This document shows, piece after piece, positions 1 to 7,735 of a stretch of DNA of 36,839 nt. The notes under the pieces are model-generated. The model was given only the letters and a program-made list of their open reading frames with translations, was not told the DNA's origin and did no database searches. Numbering within the stretch: position 1 is the stretch's first letter; each line of letters opens with the position of its first letter. The translations under genes were made by a program, and so were the position numbers. This stretch comes from Anaerolineae bacterium (lineage in GTDB: Bacteria; Chloroflexota; Anaerolineae; Anaerolineales; Villigracilaceae), in assembly GCA_018648685.1 (NCBI GenBank), contig JABGQT010000125.1:1-36839 (forward strand), given 5' to 3'.

Positions 1-54
1 TTTATCCACCTTAACTTTGTCAATTTGTGGTCTTGACAATGGGGTTCACTATAA

Positions 55-783
55 ATCCCAGCCGGTCCCGTTACTTATAGCAATGGTGGCGGAAGTGGAG
101 TTTTCGTCGCGACAGTCACGGTCAATAATGGCAACAGCCTTCCCTTCGGAGAGTATCGACTGCATATTTGCGGAACAACATCCATTTTGGATTTAAATCT
201 CATTGCATTAGCTGGAGATGGCGTGACTGCTGGTACCGATTTGGTCACCACCTTCAACATCGCCGAGGCAACGTCTTTGCCCACAACCGGCTTCCGGCAT
301 GGACGCATCACCTCGCTCCCCGAACAACCTGCCGCCAAAGCCTACACCGAAACAGCGATGACGCTCGAAATCCCCAAAATTGGCGTTTCTATGCCCATCG
401 TCGGTGTGCCACAATCTGAAAACGGCTGGGATGTTACTTGGCTCGGCAACAGCGCGGGTTATCTGGCTGGCTCCGCCTTCCCCACCTGGGCCGGGAACAC
501 CGTTATCACCGCCCACGTTTGGGATGCCTATAATCAGCCGGGCATTTTCTCGGAGCTGAAAACGCTGAAATACGGGGACCAAGTTCAAATCCAGGCATGG
601 GGCATGACCTACACCTACGAAGTGCGCGAGTCTAAACTTGTCACCGTCAAAAATGTAGGTGCTGCCTTCCAATCCGAAGAATATGATTGGCTGACATTAG
701 TCACTTGTGAATTCTACAATCCCTTTACTGGAGATTATCTTTTCCGTCGCAATGTACGCGCGGTGTTGGTAGATGTGAGATAA
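55..783 (+). CDS. Sortase-domain surface protein, C-terminal part (5' end broken or outside window)
   Basis: The last ~140 residues form a sortase-like transpeptidase domain. It begins near position 358 with TLEIPKIGVSMPIVGV, has the catalytic His in VITAHVWDAYN, the catalytic Cys in LVTCEFYNPF and the Arg in YLFRRNVRAVLV. Sortases cleave and transfer surface-protein sorting signals outside the membrane. The preceding residues (frame open from 55) resemble an extracellular beta-rich repeat (FGEYRLHICGTTS). A stop at 52-54 closes this frame, while the second frame upstream looks like the same kind of domain, so the gene probably continues off the window through a one-base frameshift. The first in-frame start-like codon is TTG at 187 and the first ATG is at 358; neither has a convincing ribosome site. 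The sortase assignment is good, but the substrate and full length are unknown. Confidence 0.7.
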   Translation: MPAGPVTYSNGGGSGVFVATVTVNNGNSLPFGEYRLHICGTTSILDLNLIALAGDGVTAGTDLVTTFNIAEATSLPTTGFRHGRITSLPEQPAAKAYTETAMTLEIPKIGVSMPIVGVPQSENGWDVTWLGNSAGYLAGSAFPTWAGNTVITAHVWDAYNQPGIFSELKTLKYGDQVQIQAWGMTYTYEVRESKLVTVKNVGAAFQSEEYDWLTLVTCEFYNPFTGDYLFRRNVRAVLVDVR

Positions 784-806
784 TTACCTTTATCAAGGAT
801 ATAATT

Positions 807-841
807 AAAGTGACTGTCATTTCCAAAATGACAGTCACTTT
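807..841. terminator. Perfect 16-bp hairpin after the sortase gene
   Basis: The arms 807-822 and 826-841 are perfectly complementary, with a 3-nt loop. The hairpin lies 23 nt after the sortase stop and ends just before the bcp ribosome site (846-852). It could terminate the upstream gene or be one of the short palindromes common in this window. The T tract is weak. Confidence 0.6.
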
Positions 842-858
842 CTATAAAGGAGCAAAGA

Positions 859-1350
859 ATGTTAAATATCGGCGACAAAGCCCCAGGTTTTACCCTCCCC
901 GACGAAAATGGGAAGATTGTCTCAATAAGCGATTATGCAGGCAAGTGGTTGGTGGTCTATTTTTACCCAAAAGACGACACCCCCGGTTGCACGAAAGAAG
1001 CCTGCGATTTTACAGATAACAGAAATGAATTTGCAGGACTGAACGCTGAAATTGTGGGCATCAGCCGTGATGATGCAGATGCCCATCAGAAATTTATTGC
1101 TAAATACGAGTTGAACGTGACACTTTTGAGCGACCCCAACCACGCCGTTCACGAAGCCTATGGCGCGTGGGGAACGAAGGTCAACTATGGCAAAGAGATC
1201 GTTGGCGTGATCCGCTCAACCTTTATCATCTCTCCCGATGGCGAAATTGCTGCGCTCTGGAAAAAGGTAAGTGTGCGTGTAAAACGAAAAAGCGGCGAAG
1301 TGAAACACGCCGATAAGGTCAAAGAGAAATTGGCAGAATTGCAGGCATAA
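859..1350 (+). CDS. bcp: Peroxiredoxin, BCP/PrxQ type (thiol peroxidase)
   Basis: This 163-residue thioredoxin-fold protein reduces hydrogen peroxide and organic hydroperoxides in the cytosol using thioredoxin. The motif PKDDTPGCTKEACDF places the peroxidatic Cys at residue 44 and a resolving Cys five residues later at 49, the arrangement of E. coli Bcp. The length matches the family. The start is set by AAAGGAG at 846-852. A strong terminator follows, so the gene appears monocistronic. The identification is secure; the natural peroxide substrate is not. Confidence 0.95.
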   Translation: MLNIGDKAPGFTLPDENGKIVSISDYAGKWLVVYFYPKDDTPGCTKEACDFTDNRNEFAGLNAEIVGISRDDADAHQKFIAKYELNVTLLSDPNHAVHEAYGAWGTKVNYGKEIVGVIRSTFIISPDGEIAALWKKVSVRVKRKSGEVKHADKVKEKLAELQA

Positions 1351-1352
1351 TC

Positions 1353-1388
1353 AAAAAAGTTCCCGCTTACAAAAGCGGGAACTTTTTT
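1353..1388. terminator. Bidirectional intrinsic terminator
   Basis: A 16-bp stem (1353-1368 with 1373-1388) with a 4-nt loop has A6 on one side and T6 on the other. It serves bcp on the plus strand and the convergent gene at 1409-1909 on the minus strand. Confidence 0.9.
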
Positions 1389-1408
1389 ATTTAATTAAAT
1401 TCATATCA

Positions 1409-1909
1409 TCATTTTTTTCGCTTCAAATAATGATCATAGTGTTTGGGATATTTGGTCCTAAATTGTTCATTTTCATACTGCAAATACATCTCTTGCCATT
1501 TATTCATATTTTTCTTACTTGAAAACATCAACATTATTTTCTCAGCTACAGGTTTAAACTCTCTCCGCTCTTGATATATAGAATTCATGAGTTGTTCTCT
1601 ATGTGATAAGGTTTGTTTTAACGGAGAATAGTTAAACGGTTGCTGAGTGACAAAGCTTGTTATTCTATCAAGACCATACCATCCATTTTGAGCATCTTGA
1701 AAACTGCTAGTCAGAGGACCAATCATACATCCAGCCCCTTCTCCCCAAATGAAAAGAAAGTTGCAATGCTTGGTTTTTATGCCAAGCTCATATCTTGGAT
1801 GGTAACGCCCTTTATATTTTTGAATATGCACCACTTCAGGAAAATATAATTTAAGAACAGTATCTATATACTCTTCTTGAATTAAGTTTTTAAAATCTTG
1901 AAATTCCAT
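1409..1909 (-). CDS. Hypothetical protein, AT-rich orphan
   Basis: I do not recognise this 166-residue protein. It is cytosolic-looking, with no signal peptide or membrane segment. It contains an aromatic/glycine stretch (FLFIWGEGAGCMIGPL), then a region rich in Gln, Tyr and basic residues, and ends in a Lys-rich tail. A plausible ribosome site (AGAGGT on the minus strand) precedes the ATG at 1909. The gene and its upstream 200 nt are clearly more AT-rich than the neighbours, which suggests recent acquisition. Small proteins of this look include contact-toxin immunity proteins, but no toxin gene is nearby, so that remains a guess. Confidence 0.6.
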   Translation of the reverse strand: MEFQDFKNLIQEEYIDTVLKLYFPEVVHIQKYKGRYHPRYELGIKTKHCNFLFIWGEGAGCMIGPLTSSFQDAQNGWYGLDRITSFVTQQPFNYSPLKQTLSHREQLMNSIYQERREFKPVAEKIMLMFSSKKNMNKWQEMYLQYENEQFRTKYPKHYDHYLKRKK

Positions 1910-2189
1910 TGTTACCTCTAACCTATAACTTAGGGCTTTTGCTTATTTCGTTCTCACTAGAGTTGCAAAGCAGTGATTTTATCGTAAAGAGGGGGAAATC
2001 TTTTTCATGCTTTTTATAGAATAAAACTTAAATATACCAGAAGACTTTGTTTGTATAAATAATCGAGTTTAATTTGTATGAAAACACACAGAATCTTGAA
2101 ATACCCCAAATGCTCCGTTGACTGACGGAGCATTTTCGTCTATAGTGCTTTGGAAAGAATTTAAACATTGATGCTTACGGTTCAAAAAA
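1910..2189. other. AT-rich divergent intergenic region with one hairpin
   Basis: This is the gap between the minus-strand orphan and thyX. It is AT-rich and holds a perfect 11-bp hairpin (2108-2118 with 2125-2135, 6-nt loop, followed by TTTT) about 55 nt upstream of thyX. I see no gene. A 15-codon frame at 2078 lacks a ribosome site. Confidence 0.5.
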
Positions 2190-3602
2190 ATGACAAAAGA
2201 AAAAATATATCTCCTCTCCCCGAAAAAACACTCTCCTGAAGTGATCGCAGTTACTTTTGCCAAAACTTCCCGCTCCCCGCTCTCTTTTCAAGAGATTGCC
2301 GACGAACTTAGTGACGAAAGCAGCGCAGAATTTCACGAAAAATGGGTTGTAGGCTATGGCCATGCTTCGGTTGCCGAACATGCCGTTTTGCATATCGCCA
2401 TCGAAAATGTTTCGCGGTTGGCAATAGAGAGACTCCAGTCGAATCGGCTTGCCTCCTATACCGAAAAATCCACCCGCTACCAAAAATGGGACCTGAACGC
2501 CTTCGTCACCCCGCCAGAGTTGGACGGACATCCGCTAAAGAGCGAATATAAAAATACGATCAAGTTGCTTTTCAAAACTTATGCCGATTCGCTTGCTCCC
2601 ACACGCGCCATCATTCAAAAGAAATTCCCTCGCAAAGAAGGCGAAGCAGATGAAGCATGGGATCGACGAATCCGTGCCCGCTATGTAGATGCCTGCCGCT
2701 TCTTGCTGCCAGCAGCATCTCACGCCAATGTTGGCATGACAGCCAACGCGCGTGTTCTCGAGAGCGCCATTCGTAAAATGCTCTCGCATCCGCTTGCAGA
2801 AGTACGCCAAATCGGTGAAAAAATAAAAGCCGCAGCACAAAGCGAAGTCCCCACGCTGGTTAAATATGCTGAATCTGTACCATATCTGCATGAGGTAGAA
2901 AAAGAATTTACCTCTTTAGCCAAAAAATGTTGTGCGCCTACCGCACCAAGCGGAAATGGCGTAAAAATGCTCGACCATGACCCTCTTGCAGAGAATAAAA
3001 TTCTCGCCGCAACACTCTATAGATTTGGCGAAATGTCTTTCAGCCAAGCTCTACAATATATTGAAAGCCTTAACGTAGAAGAACGCGCCGAAATCGCCGA
3101 AAAATTACTCGGCAAACTCGGCAAATTCGATATCCCCCTCCGCGAACTCGAATATAGTTATTACACCTTCGATCTCGTCATGGATCAAGGCGCCTATTAC
3201 GAATTCAAACGTCATCGCCTCATGACCCAAACGCCCCAAAATCTAAGCACAAATCTTGGCTATGCCACACCGACTTTGATAAAAGAAGCTGAGTTTGAGA
3301 CAGGCTATACTGAAGCGATGGAAGCCGCCACCGAAACCTATCAGAAACTTGCTGCCTTCGACCCTCACCTCGCGGCATATCTTGTCCCCAACGGTTTTAA
3401 TCGCCGCGTTTTGGCGACCTTCAATCTGCGCCAAGCCTATCATCTTTGCCAATTACGTGCCGCAAAAAATGCCCACTTCTCCATTCGCCGAATTGCCCGA
3501 AAAATCTACACCGAGCTGGAAGGCGTGCATCCGCTGCTCACCAAATATATGCGTTTCCCCGAAGGAGAAACATGGCAAGAACATTTAAATCTCTCCTTAT
3601 AG
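2190..3602 (+). CDS. thyX: Long two-domain ThyX-like FAD-dependent thymidylate synthase
   Basis: ThyX makes dTMP from dUMP with FAD, NADPH and methylene-tetrahydrofolate. Normal ThyX has ~220-260 residues; this 470-residue protein is an internal duplication. The first half has GHASVAEHAVLHIAIENVSRLA (residues 57-78) and a motif SNRLASYTEKSTRY (84-97) that lines up with the ThyX signature RHRxxSxNExSxRY but lacks its first Arg and His. The second half has EFKRHRLMTQTPQNL (RHR at 341-343) but not the Ser/Glu/Arg-Tyr part. Each half also keeps a ThyX-like C-terminal region (LLPAASHANVGMTANAR; CQLRAAKNAHFSIRRIA). No Shine-Dalgarno is seen before ATG 2190, and an in-frame stop at 2169 excludes a longer protein. 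The family is certain; activity is inferred. Confidence 0.88.
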   Translation: MTKEKIYLLSPKKHSPEVIAVTFAKTSRSPLSFQEIADELSDESSAEFHEKWVVGYGHASVAEHAVLHIAIENVSRLAIERLQSNRLASYTEKSTRYQKWDLNAFVTPPELDGHPLKSEYKNTIKLLFKTYADSLAPTRAIIQKKFPRKEGEADEAWDRRIRARYVDACRFLLPAASHANVGMTANARVLESAIRKMLSHPLAEVRQIGEKIKAAAQSEVPTLVKYAESVPYLHEVEKEFTSLAKKCCAPTAPSGNGVKMLDHDPLAENKILAATLYRFGEMSFSQALQYIESLNVEERAEIAEKLLGKLGKFDIPLRELEYSYYTFDLVMDQGAYYEFKRHRLMTQTPQNLSTNLGYATPTLIKEAEFETGYTEAMEAATETYQKLAAFDPHLAAYLVPNGFNRRVLATFNLRQAYHLCQLRAAKNAHFSIRRIARKIYTELEGVHPLLTKYMRFPEGETWQEHLNLSL

Positions 3603-4516
3603 TAGCGACTTCAGTCGCTTTTTTCTGGGGATTAACCGCCTGCACACCTAATGCAGATGTGGAGCCGACCCGCACGCCAAATTTGGCTGGCTCATTGCAA
3701 CCCTTTCTTTCTCCGACCCCGAGCGTCACGCCGCTCCCAGCGACCCCAGCACCTACGCAGACGCCGCTCCCCACAGCCACACCACATCTTTATCATGTTT
3801 CTGCCGGTGATACGATGGGTAGCATCGCCCTTAAATTTGGTATCACAACCAATGATTTGATCGCTGCTAATCCCGATGTGCCGCCTTCCTCCATGTCTGT
3901 TGGGCAAGAATTACTCATCCCATATGGGGATGAAAAAGTAGCCGTTGCCCCCACCTTTGCGCCCCTTGCCATAGAAATTTCTGCGCCCAATTGTTACCCG
4001 ACTCTCAGCGGCGGGATGTGGTGTTTCATTCGCGCAGAAAATAAAACAGGTGCATCGGTAGAAAGTATTTCGGCCAAGATCAAGGTTTTTGATCTTTCGG
4101 GAAACTTGCTAGCAGAAGAAGTTGCTTTTCCGTTGACAGATCGCCTTCTTGTTGATGCTGAAGTTCCCCTTTTAGCCTTTTTCCCTGATCTGTCTGCTGA
4201 TACACGTGCGGAAGCCAGATTATTAACAGCTTTGCCTATTGCAGACGAAAATGCACGTTATCTCCCCGCTTCGCTGCAAAATGTGCTCACCGAAATCGCT
4301 TGGGATGGACGTAGTGCCGAAATTAGCGGAAATGTGCTTATAGAGGAAGATGCATCCCAAATTTGGGTGGTAGCTACGGCTTATGATGCAATGGGCAATA
4401 TCGTCGGCGTGCGGAGGTGGGAATCTCTTTCGGGGGAGAAAAATGTCCGTTTAACGGTAGCAAGTTTGGGACATGCGGTCGAATCCGTTGAGGTAATTGT
4501 TGAAGCGAAAAAATGA
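3572..4516 (+). CDS. LysM-domain lipoprotein
   Basis: This is a 314-residue secreted lipoprotein. The start at ATG 3572 is chosen because GAAGGAG lies just upstream and the translation then begins with a lipoprotein signal peptide ending in the lipobox LTAC (Cys24). A Pro/Thr-rich linker (about 30-72) follows, then one LysM domain (about 74-118, YHVSAGDTMGSIALKFGI), which binds peptidoglycan glycan strands. The C-terminal ~190 residues resemble an extracellular beta-sandwich (FxLYD-like). The start lies 31 nt inside the end of thyX in another frame, so the two are probably co-transcribed. A palindrome at 3604-3619 encodes part of the signal peptide. Confidence 0.85.
   Translation: MARTFKSLLIVATSVAFFWGLTACTPNADVEPTRTPNLAGSLQPFLSPTPSVTPLPATPAPTQTPLPTATPHLYHVSAGDTMGSIALKFGITTNDLIAANPDVPPSSMSVGQELLIPYGDEKVAVAPTFAPLAIEISAPNCYPTLSGGMWCFIRAENKTGASVESISAKIKVFDLSGNLLAEEVAFPLTDRLLVDAEVPLLAFFPDLSADTRAEARLLTALPIADENARYLPASLQNVLTEIAWDGRSAEISGNVLIEEDASQIWVVATAYDAMGNIVGVRRWESLSGEKNVRLTVASLGHAVESVEVIVEAKK
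3604..3619. repeat. Short palindrome inside the lipoprotein signal-peptide codons
   Basis: AGCGACT-TC-AGTCGCT is a 7-bp perfect inverted repeat starting one base after the thyX stop codon. It encodes residues 11-16 of the lipoprotein. It resembles the short palindromic elements found in other gaps here. Confidence 0.5.
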
Positions 4517-4557
4517 GATGAATATCCACACCTTACAAGAGTGAAAAGCACCTTTGA

Positions 4558-4587
4558 TTGACGCATCCTTTTCTGGGATGTTATAAT
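4558..4587 (+). promoter_or_regulatory. Sigma-70-type promoter of the DUF4388-GTPase operon
   Basis: TTGACG at 4558-4563, an 18-nt spacer and TATAAT at 4582-4587 with an extended TG at 4579-4580. It lies 37 nt upstream of the ATG at 4624, which has AAGGAA as ribosome site. Confidence 0.7.
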
Positions 4588-4623
4588 CCTCCCGTTCTTG
4601 TCTCCACATTTTAAGGAATTTTT

Positions 4624-5436
4624 ATGGCTCTAAACGGAAATCTTAGAGATTTTACGGTAACGCAATTACTTAATCTGGTTAATTTGGCTAGTAAGACAGG
4701 TACTTTAGTTGTCGAAGGTCCAAATGAAAGAGCTGAGGTTTCTTTTCGGGGAGGAAAACTTGCTTATGCTATGATCGGGCGGGAGAATGGCAGCTTGGCT
4801 TCTATTTTGCATAAAGGGAAAAAGTTAAGCGCTAACCAGTATCGCTCTATTCAGAAGCGTGCTGGGCATGTAACAGACAAGGAACTGGGGCTTCTTTTGA
4901 TCAATGCCGGGTATCTTTCTCAGGAAGATATTTTGGGAGCTTTACAGTCTAATTTCATGGGGGTTGTTCGACAGTTATTTACCTGGGTCGAAGGTTTCTT
5001 CCGTTTTGAGAACGATAAGTTGCCAGAAGACCGGATCAATGTTCGTCTTGATCTGGAAAATTTGATTATTGAAGGTTCTCGTCAATTACGAGAATGGGAA
5101 CAATTACAAGATGAAATTCCCAGTCTGGAAATGGCGTTGAAATTTGCAGATCGTCCTGGTGCAAATTTGAAGAACGTCAATTTAAGCGTAGAAGAATGGC
5201 GTGTTGTTTCGTATATTACGCCGAAAAATAAAATGAGCCAAATTGCCAAAACAACAAAAATGGATGATTTGGAGATTCGGCGCATTGTTTATGGGTTGAT
5301 TCAGGCAGGGTTGGTTGAAATTACTCGCCCTGAAGGAGCTAAGCCAAAACTGGCCCAAGATATGTTCCCAACGCAAGATAAGCAGGAACAAAAGAATCTG
5401 GTTAATCGTCTTATCAATCGAATTAGTGGCTTTTAA
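4624..5436 (+). CDS. DUF4388 (PATAN-like) domain protein
   Basis: The N-terminal ~100 residues (MALNGNLRDFTVTQLLNLV ... KTGTLVVEG ... VSFRGGKLAYAMIG) match the DUF4388/PATAN pattern found in bacterial signalling proteins, often next to small GTPases and response regulators. A second helical region (QLLFTW-like, residues ~118-160) and a C-terminal winged-helix-like part (KMSQIAKTTKMDDLEIRRIVYGLIQ read in pieces, ~200-240) follow. It is cytosolic. It is first in a probable three-gene operon, with the GTPase gene 28 nt downstream. It probably acts as an adaptor or regulator of that GTPase; the signal and output are unknown. Confidence 0.75.
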   Translation: MALNGNLRDFTVTQLLNLVNLASKTGTLVVEGPNERAEVSFRGGKLAYAMIGRENGSLASILHKGKKLSANQYRSIQKRAGHVTDKELGLLLINAGYLSQEDILGALQSNFMGVVRQLFTWVEGFFRFENDKLPEDRINVRLDLENLIIEGSRQLREWEQLQDEIPSLEMALKFADRPGANLKNVNLSVEEWRVVSYITPKNKMSQIAKTTKMDDLEIRRIVYGLIQAGLVEITRPEGAKPKLAQDMFPTQDKQEQKNLVNRLINRISGF

Positions 5437-5464
5437 ATAAAGTTTTTCATCGAGGGTAGTGTTT

Positions 5465-6004
5465 ATGCAAACAGTCAAAATGGTCGTTACAGGCCCCTTT
5501 AGTTCAGGGAAGACACAGTTTATTGGCTCTGTTAGTGAAATTGATGTTGTCGCAACAGAGCGCAAGATCACAGCAGAAGGCGAAAAGGATGTCAAAGACG
5601 CAACTACAGTTGCCATGGACTTTGGGCGTATTACAGTAGACGAAGACCTTGTCCTTTATCTTTTTGGTACACCGGGACAAAAACGTTTTGACTTTATGTG
5701 GGAAATCCTTTCAGAAGGTATGTTGGGATTTATTGTAATGATCGATAGTGCCCGCCCAGAAACTTTCCGCGAGGCACGCAGCATTTTAGAAACTTTCCGT
5801 GCTTATGCGCCAACGCCTTATGTTGTTGCGGCAAACAAACAAGACGTAGACGATGCTTGGGAAATTGAAGATATGCGTAACGCACTTCGTTTAGACTCGA
5901 GCATTAAGTTATTGCCCTGTGTGGCAACTGATTTGAAATCGGTTAAATCAGTTCTTTTAGAATTACTCTATAGCATTTTGGCTGAGATGGAAACAGGGGG
6001 GTAG
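5465..6004 (+). CDS. Small Ras-like GTPase (MglA/Gtr-type)
   Basis: This 179-residue P-loop GTPase has the G1 motif GPFSSGKTQF near its N-terminus, a G3-like LFGTPGQKRFDFMWE (TPG in place of the usual DxxG, as in many bacterial MglA-like proteins) and G4 AANKQDVDD. The ATG at 5465 is preferred over the GTG at 5459 because GAGGG at 5452-5456 is correctly spaced only for 5465. Such GTPases act as switches in polarity, motility or surface processes in other bacteria. Their pairing with DUF4388 proteins is common. No dedicated GAP is visible in this operon. Confidence 0.88.
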   Translation: MQTVKMVVTGPFSSGKTQFIGSVSEIDVVATERKITAEGEKDVKDATTVAMDFGRITVDEDLVLYLFGTPGQKRFDFMWEILSEGMLGFIVMIDSARPETFREARSILETFRAYAPTPYVVAANKQDVDDAWEIEDMRNALRLDSSIKLLPCVATDLKSVKSVLLELLYSILAEMETGG

Positions 6005-6028
6005 TACCCTTCGCTGACAGGATTTTTT

Positions 6029-6826
6029 GTGTCTTCAATTACCACTGATCAAGGAATTGTTCATTACGAAGTCTACGGACGTGGCCGACCTGTAATTCTT
6101 TTACATGGTTGGCTAGGTTCATGGGGGCTATGGCAAGAAACAATGGCATATTTGGGACAACATTATCGTACTTATGCCCTGGATTTTTGGGGATTTGGCG
6201 AATCGGGAAAAAAACGAGAAACCTATGCTGTACAAGATTTTGTGAGTTTGGTTGATCAATTTATGGAGCATTTGGGCATTGTCAGTGCGCCTTTGGTCGG
6301 CCATAGCATGGGTGGAACTGTAAGCCTTTCTGTTGCCTTAGAGCACCCAGAGCGAGTGAGCAAGGTTGTGGTTATTGGCTCTCCTATTGTTGGCTCTTCA
6401 TTGGCCTGGCCTTTGAAGTTGTCTGGGAACCGCGCGATTGCGTTTATGCTCTTTAATGCCATGTGGGCTTTTCGTACAGGGATGCGTGTCGCTTCACCCT
6501 TTATTAGCCGTGACCCCCGTTTTCCAGATATGATGGATAAGGACCTTTCTCGGACAACGCTTGAATCTTTCTTGCTCAGCATTGCCTCTTTGCACCGTAC
6601 TGATCTAACGCCAATGCTTTCTGATCTTAGCATCCCCTCAATGGGCATGTACGGTGATTTGGACAATATTGTCAATCCAAATCAGTGGAGCCCGATGCTT
6701 GATGGCATCCCCTCTGCCAGAATTGAACGCTTCGATAATGCTGGTCATTTTATTATGTTAGACGAGCCTGATCTTTTTGCAGAAAAATTGAAGAGTTTCT
6801 TGGATGACAGCCCTTCAGAGAACTGA
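6029..6826 (+). CDS. Alpha/beta hydrolase
   Basis: A 265-residue alpha/beta-hydrolase-fold enzyme. It has the oxyanion motif LLHGWLGS (25-31), nucleophile elbow GHSMGG with Ser93, an acid at Asp210 or Asp212 (YGDLDNIV) and His240 (NAGHFIML). It starts at GTG 6029 with CAGGA upstream, 24 nt after the GTPase stop, so it is probably the third gene of the operon. It looks cytosolic and has no signal peptide. The substrate cannot be told from sequence. A terminator at 6846-6881 ends the operon. Confidence 0.88.
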   Translation: MSSITTDQGIVHYEVYGRGRPVILLHGWLGSWGLWQETMAYLGQHYRTYALDFWGFGESGKKRETYAVQDFVSLVDQFMEHLGIVSAPLVGHSMGGTVSLSVALEHPERVSKVVVIGSPIVGSSLAWPLKLSGNRAIAFMLFNAMWAFRTGMRVASPFISRDPRFPDMMDKDLSRTTLESFLLSIASLHRTDLTPMLSDLSIPSMGMYGDLDNIVNPNQWSPMLDGIPSARIERFDNAGHFIMLDEPDLFAEKLKSFLDDSPSEN

Positions 6827-6845
6827 GATCTAAGTAATAAACGAA

Positions 6846-6881
6846 TAAATCCCTTGCTTTTTCATAAATGCAGGGGATTTT
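6846..6881 (+). terminator. Intrinsic terminator of the hydrolase operon
   Basis: An 11-bp stem with one G-T pair (6846-6856 with 6869-6879), a 12-nt loop and TTTTT at the 3' side. Confidence 0.8.
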
Positions 6882-6919
6882 TGTATATATGCCCACGTTT
6901 TCATTTCTAAAGATCACTC

Positions 6920-6949
6920 TTGACAAAAATAGAACATGTGTTCTATAAT
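6920..6949 (+). promoter_or_regulatory. Promoter with SOS (LexA/DinR-type) box in the spacer
   Basis: TTGACA at 6920-6925, 18-nt spacer, TATAAT at 6944-6949. The spacer contains the perfect palindrome AGAACATGTGTTCT (6931-6944), whose core GAAC-N4-GTTC is the LexA (DinR) operator of Bacillus and related bacteria. A repressor bound there would block the promoter. The ribosome site AGGAG (6976-6980) and ATG 6987 follow. Confidence 0.75.
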
Positions 6950-6986
6950 CTCCTTGCTTATTCATTTGGCACAATAGGAGATCAAA

Positions 6987-7718
6987 ATGAAAACAAAATC
7001 TCGTAATTTAAATGCACCTACATTCCTGGGCGGTCGCACATTAGAGCGTGGCGCTGCTTGGGGAGTGATGATCATAGCAGCCTTACTCGCTTTCGAAATT
7101 TTCAACTTTAGTTCTACAGACTTTGCGTTGAGAGATGTTCTCGGAGAACTGCGCTTTATGGGCATTCGCTGGGCAACCATTCTAGCCATCGCCTTCTGTG
7201 GGATCGATTTTGCGGGTGTTGCGCGTCTTTTCACCCCCGAACAGGGGAATGACGAACCCGCAGAAGTCTGGTATCTTTTTGGAGCCTGGCTTCTTGCCGC
7301 AGTAATGAATGCCATGCTTACATGGTGGGGTGTTTCTATTGCTATCGCCCAAAATGACCATGTCGGGACAGCGGTCGTTAGTTCTGCAACGATGACAAAA
7401 GTCGTTCCAATCTTCGTGGCCGTTATGGTTTGGCTCATTCGTGTCCTCATCATTGGCACATTCTCCATTGCTGGCGAACGCCTCTTTAGCCAGGATGTAC
7501 AAAAGCGAAGAAGAATATCTACAACAAAAGCGACCAGCAATAGAAGCTATCGCCAGCAGCCAGCTACCCGCACAGCATCTGCGCGCCGTCCTAGCCCTAA
7601 ACCTCGTTCGCAGCAGCCAAGCTTTAACGCTGAGCCGACTTATCACAATCTCTCTGCATCAAGCGCAAGACAACAACAGAAATTTGATAGCAGAGATCGA
7701 CATAACCAAGAATTCTAG
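6987..7718 (+). CDS. Four-TM membrane protein with basic C-terminal tail, SOS-box promoter
   Basis: This 243-residue protein has four predicted membrane helices (about 23-41, 58-77, 94-121, 138-161), then a hydrophilic tail (170-243) rich in Arg, Gln, Ser and Pro. I do not recognise a named family. The ribosome site AGGAG is well placed before ATG 6987. It is first in a two-gene unit with a membrane-anchored lytic transglycosylase starting 17 nt after its stop. The promoter carries a consensus SOS box, so induction by DNA damage is likely. A holin-like or conjugation/secretion-related role would fit the neighbour but is only inference. Confidence 0.7.
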   Translation: MKTKSRNLNAPTFLGGRTLERGAAWGVMIIAALLAFEIFNFSSTDFALRDVLGELRFMGIRWATILAIAFCGIDFAGVARLFTPEQGNDEPAEVWYLFGAWLLAAVMNAMLTWWGVSIAIAQNDHVGTAVVSSATMTKVVPIFVAVMVWLIRVLIIGTFSIAGERLFSQDVQKRRRISTTKATSNRSYRQQPATRTASARRPSPKPRSQQPSFNAEPTYHNLSASSARQQQKFDSRDRHNQEF

Positions 7719-7735
7719 TCTAGTGAAAGCAAACT

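Noticed and set aside
2078-2125. 15-codon ORF before thyX as a leader peptide
   Set aside because: No ribosome site, no amino-acid bias, and no promoter seen.
7182-7646. Minus-strand frames opposite the four-TM protein gene
   Set aside because: No ribosome site, and the plus-strand gene has promoter, Shine-Dalgarno and coherent membrane helices.
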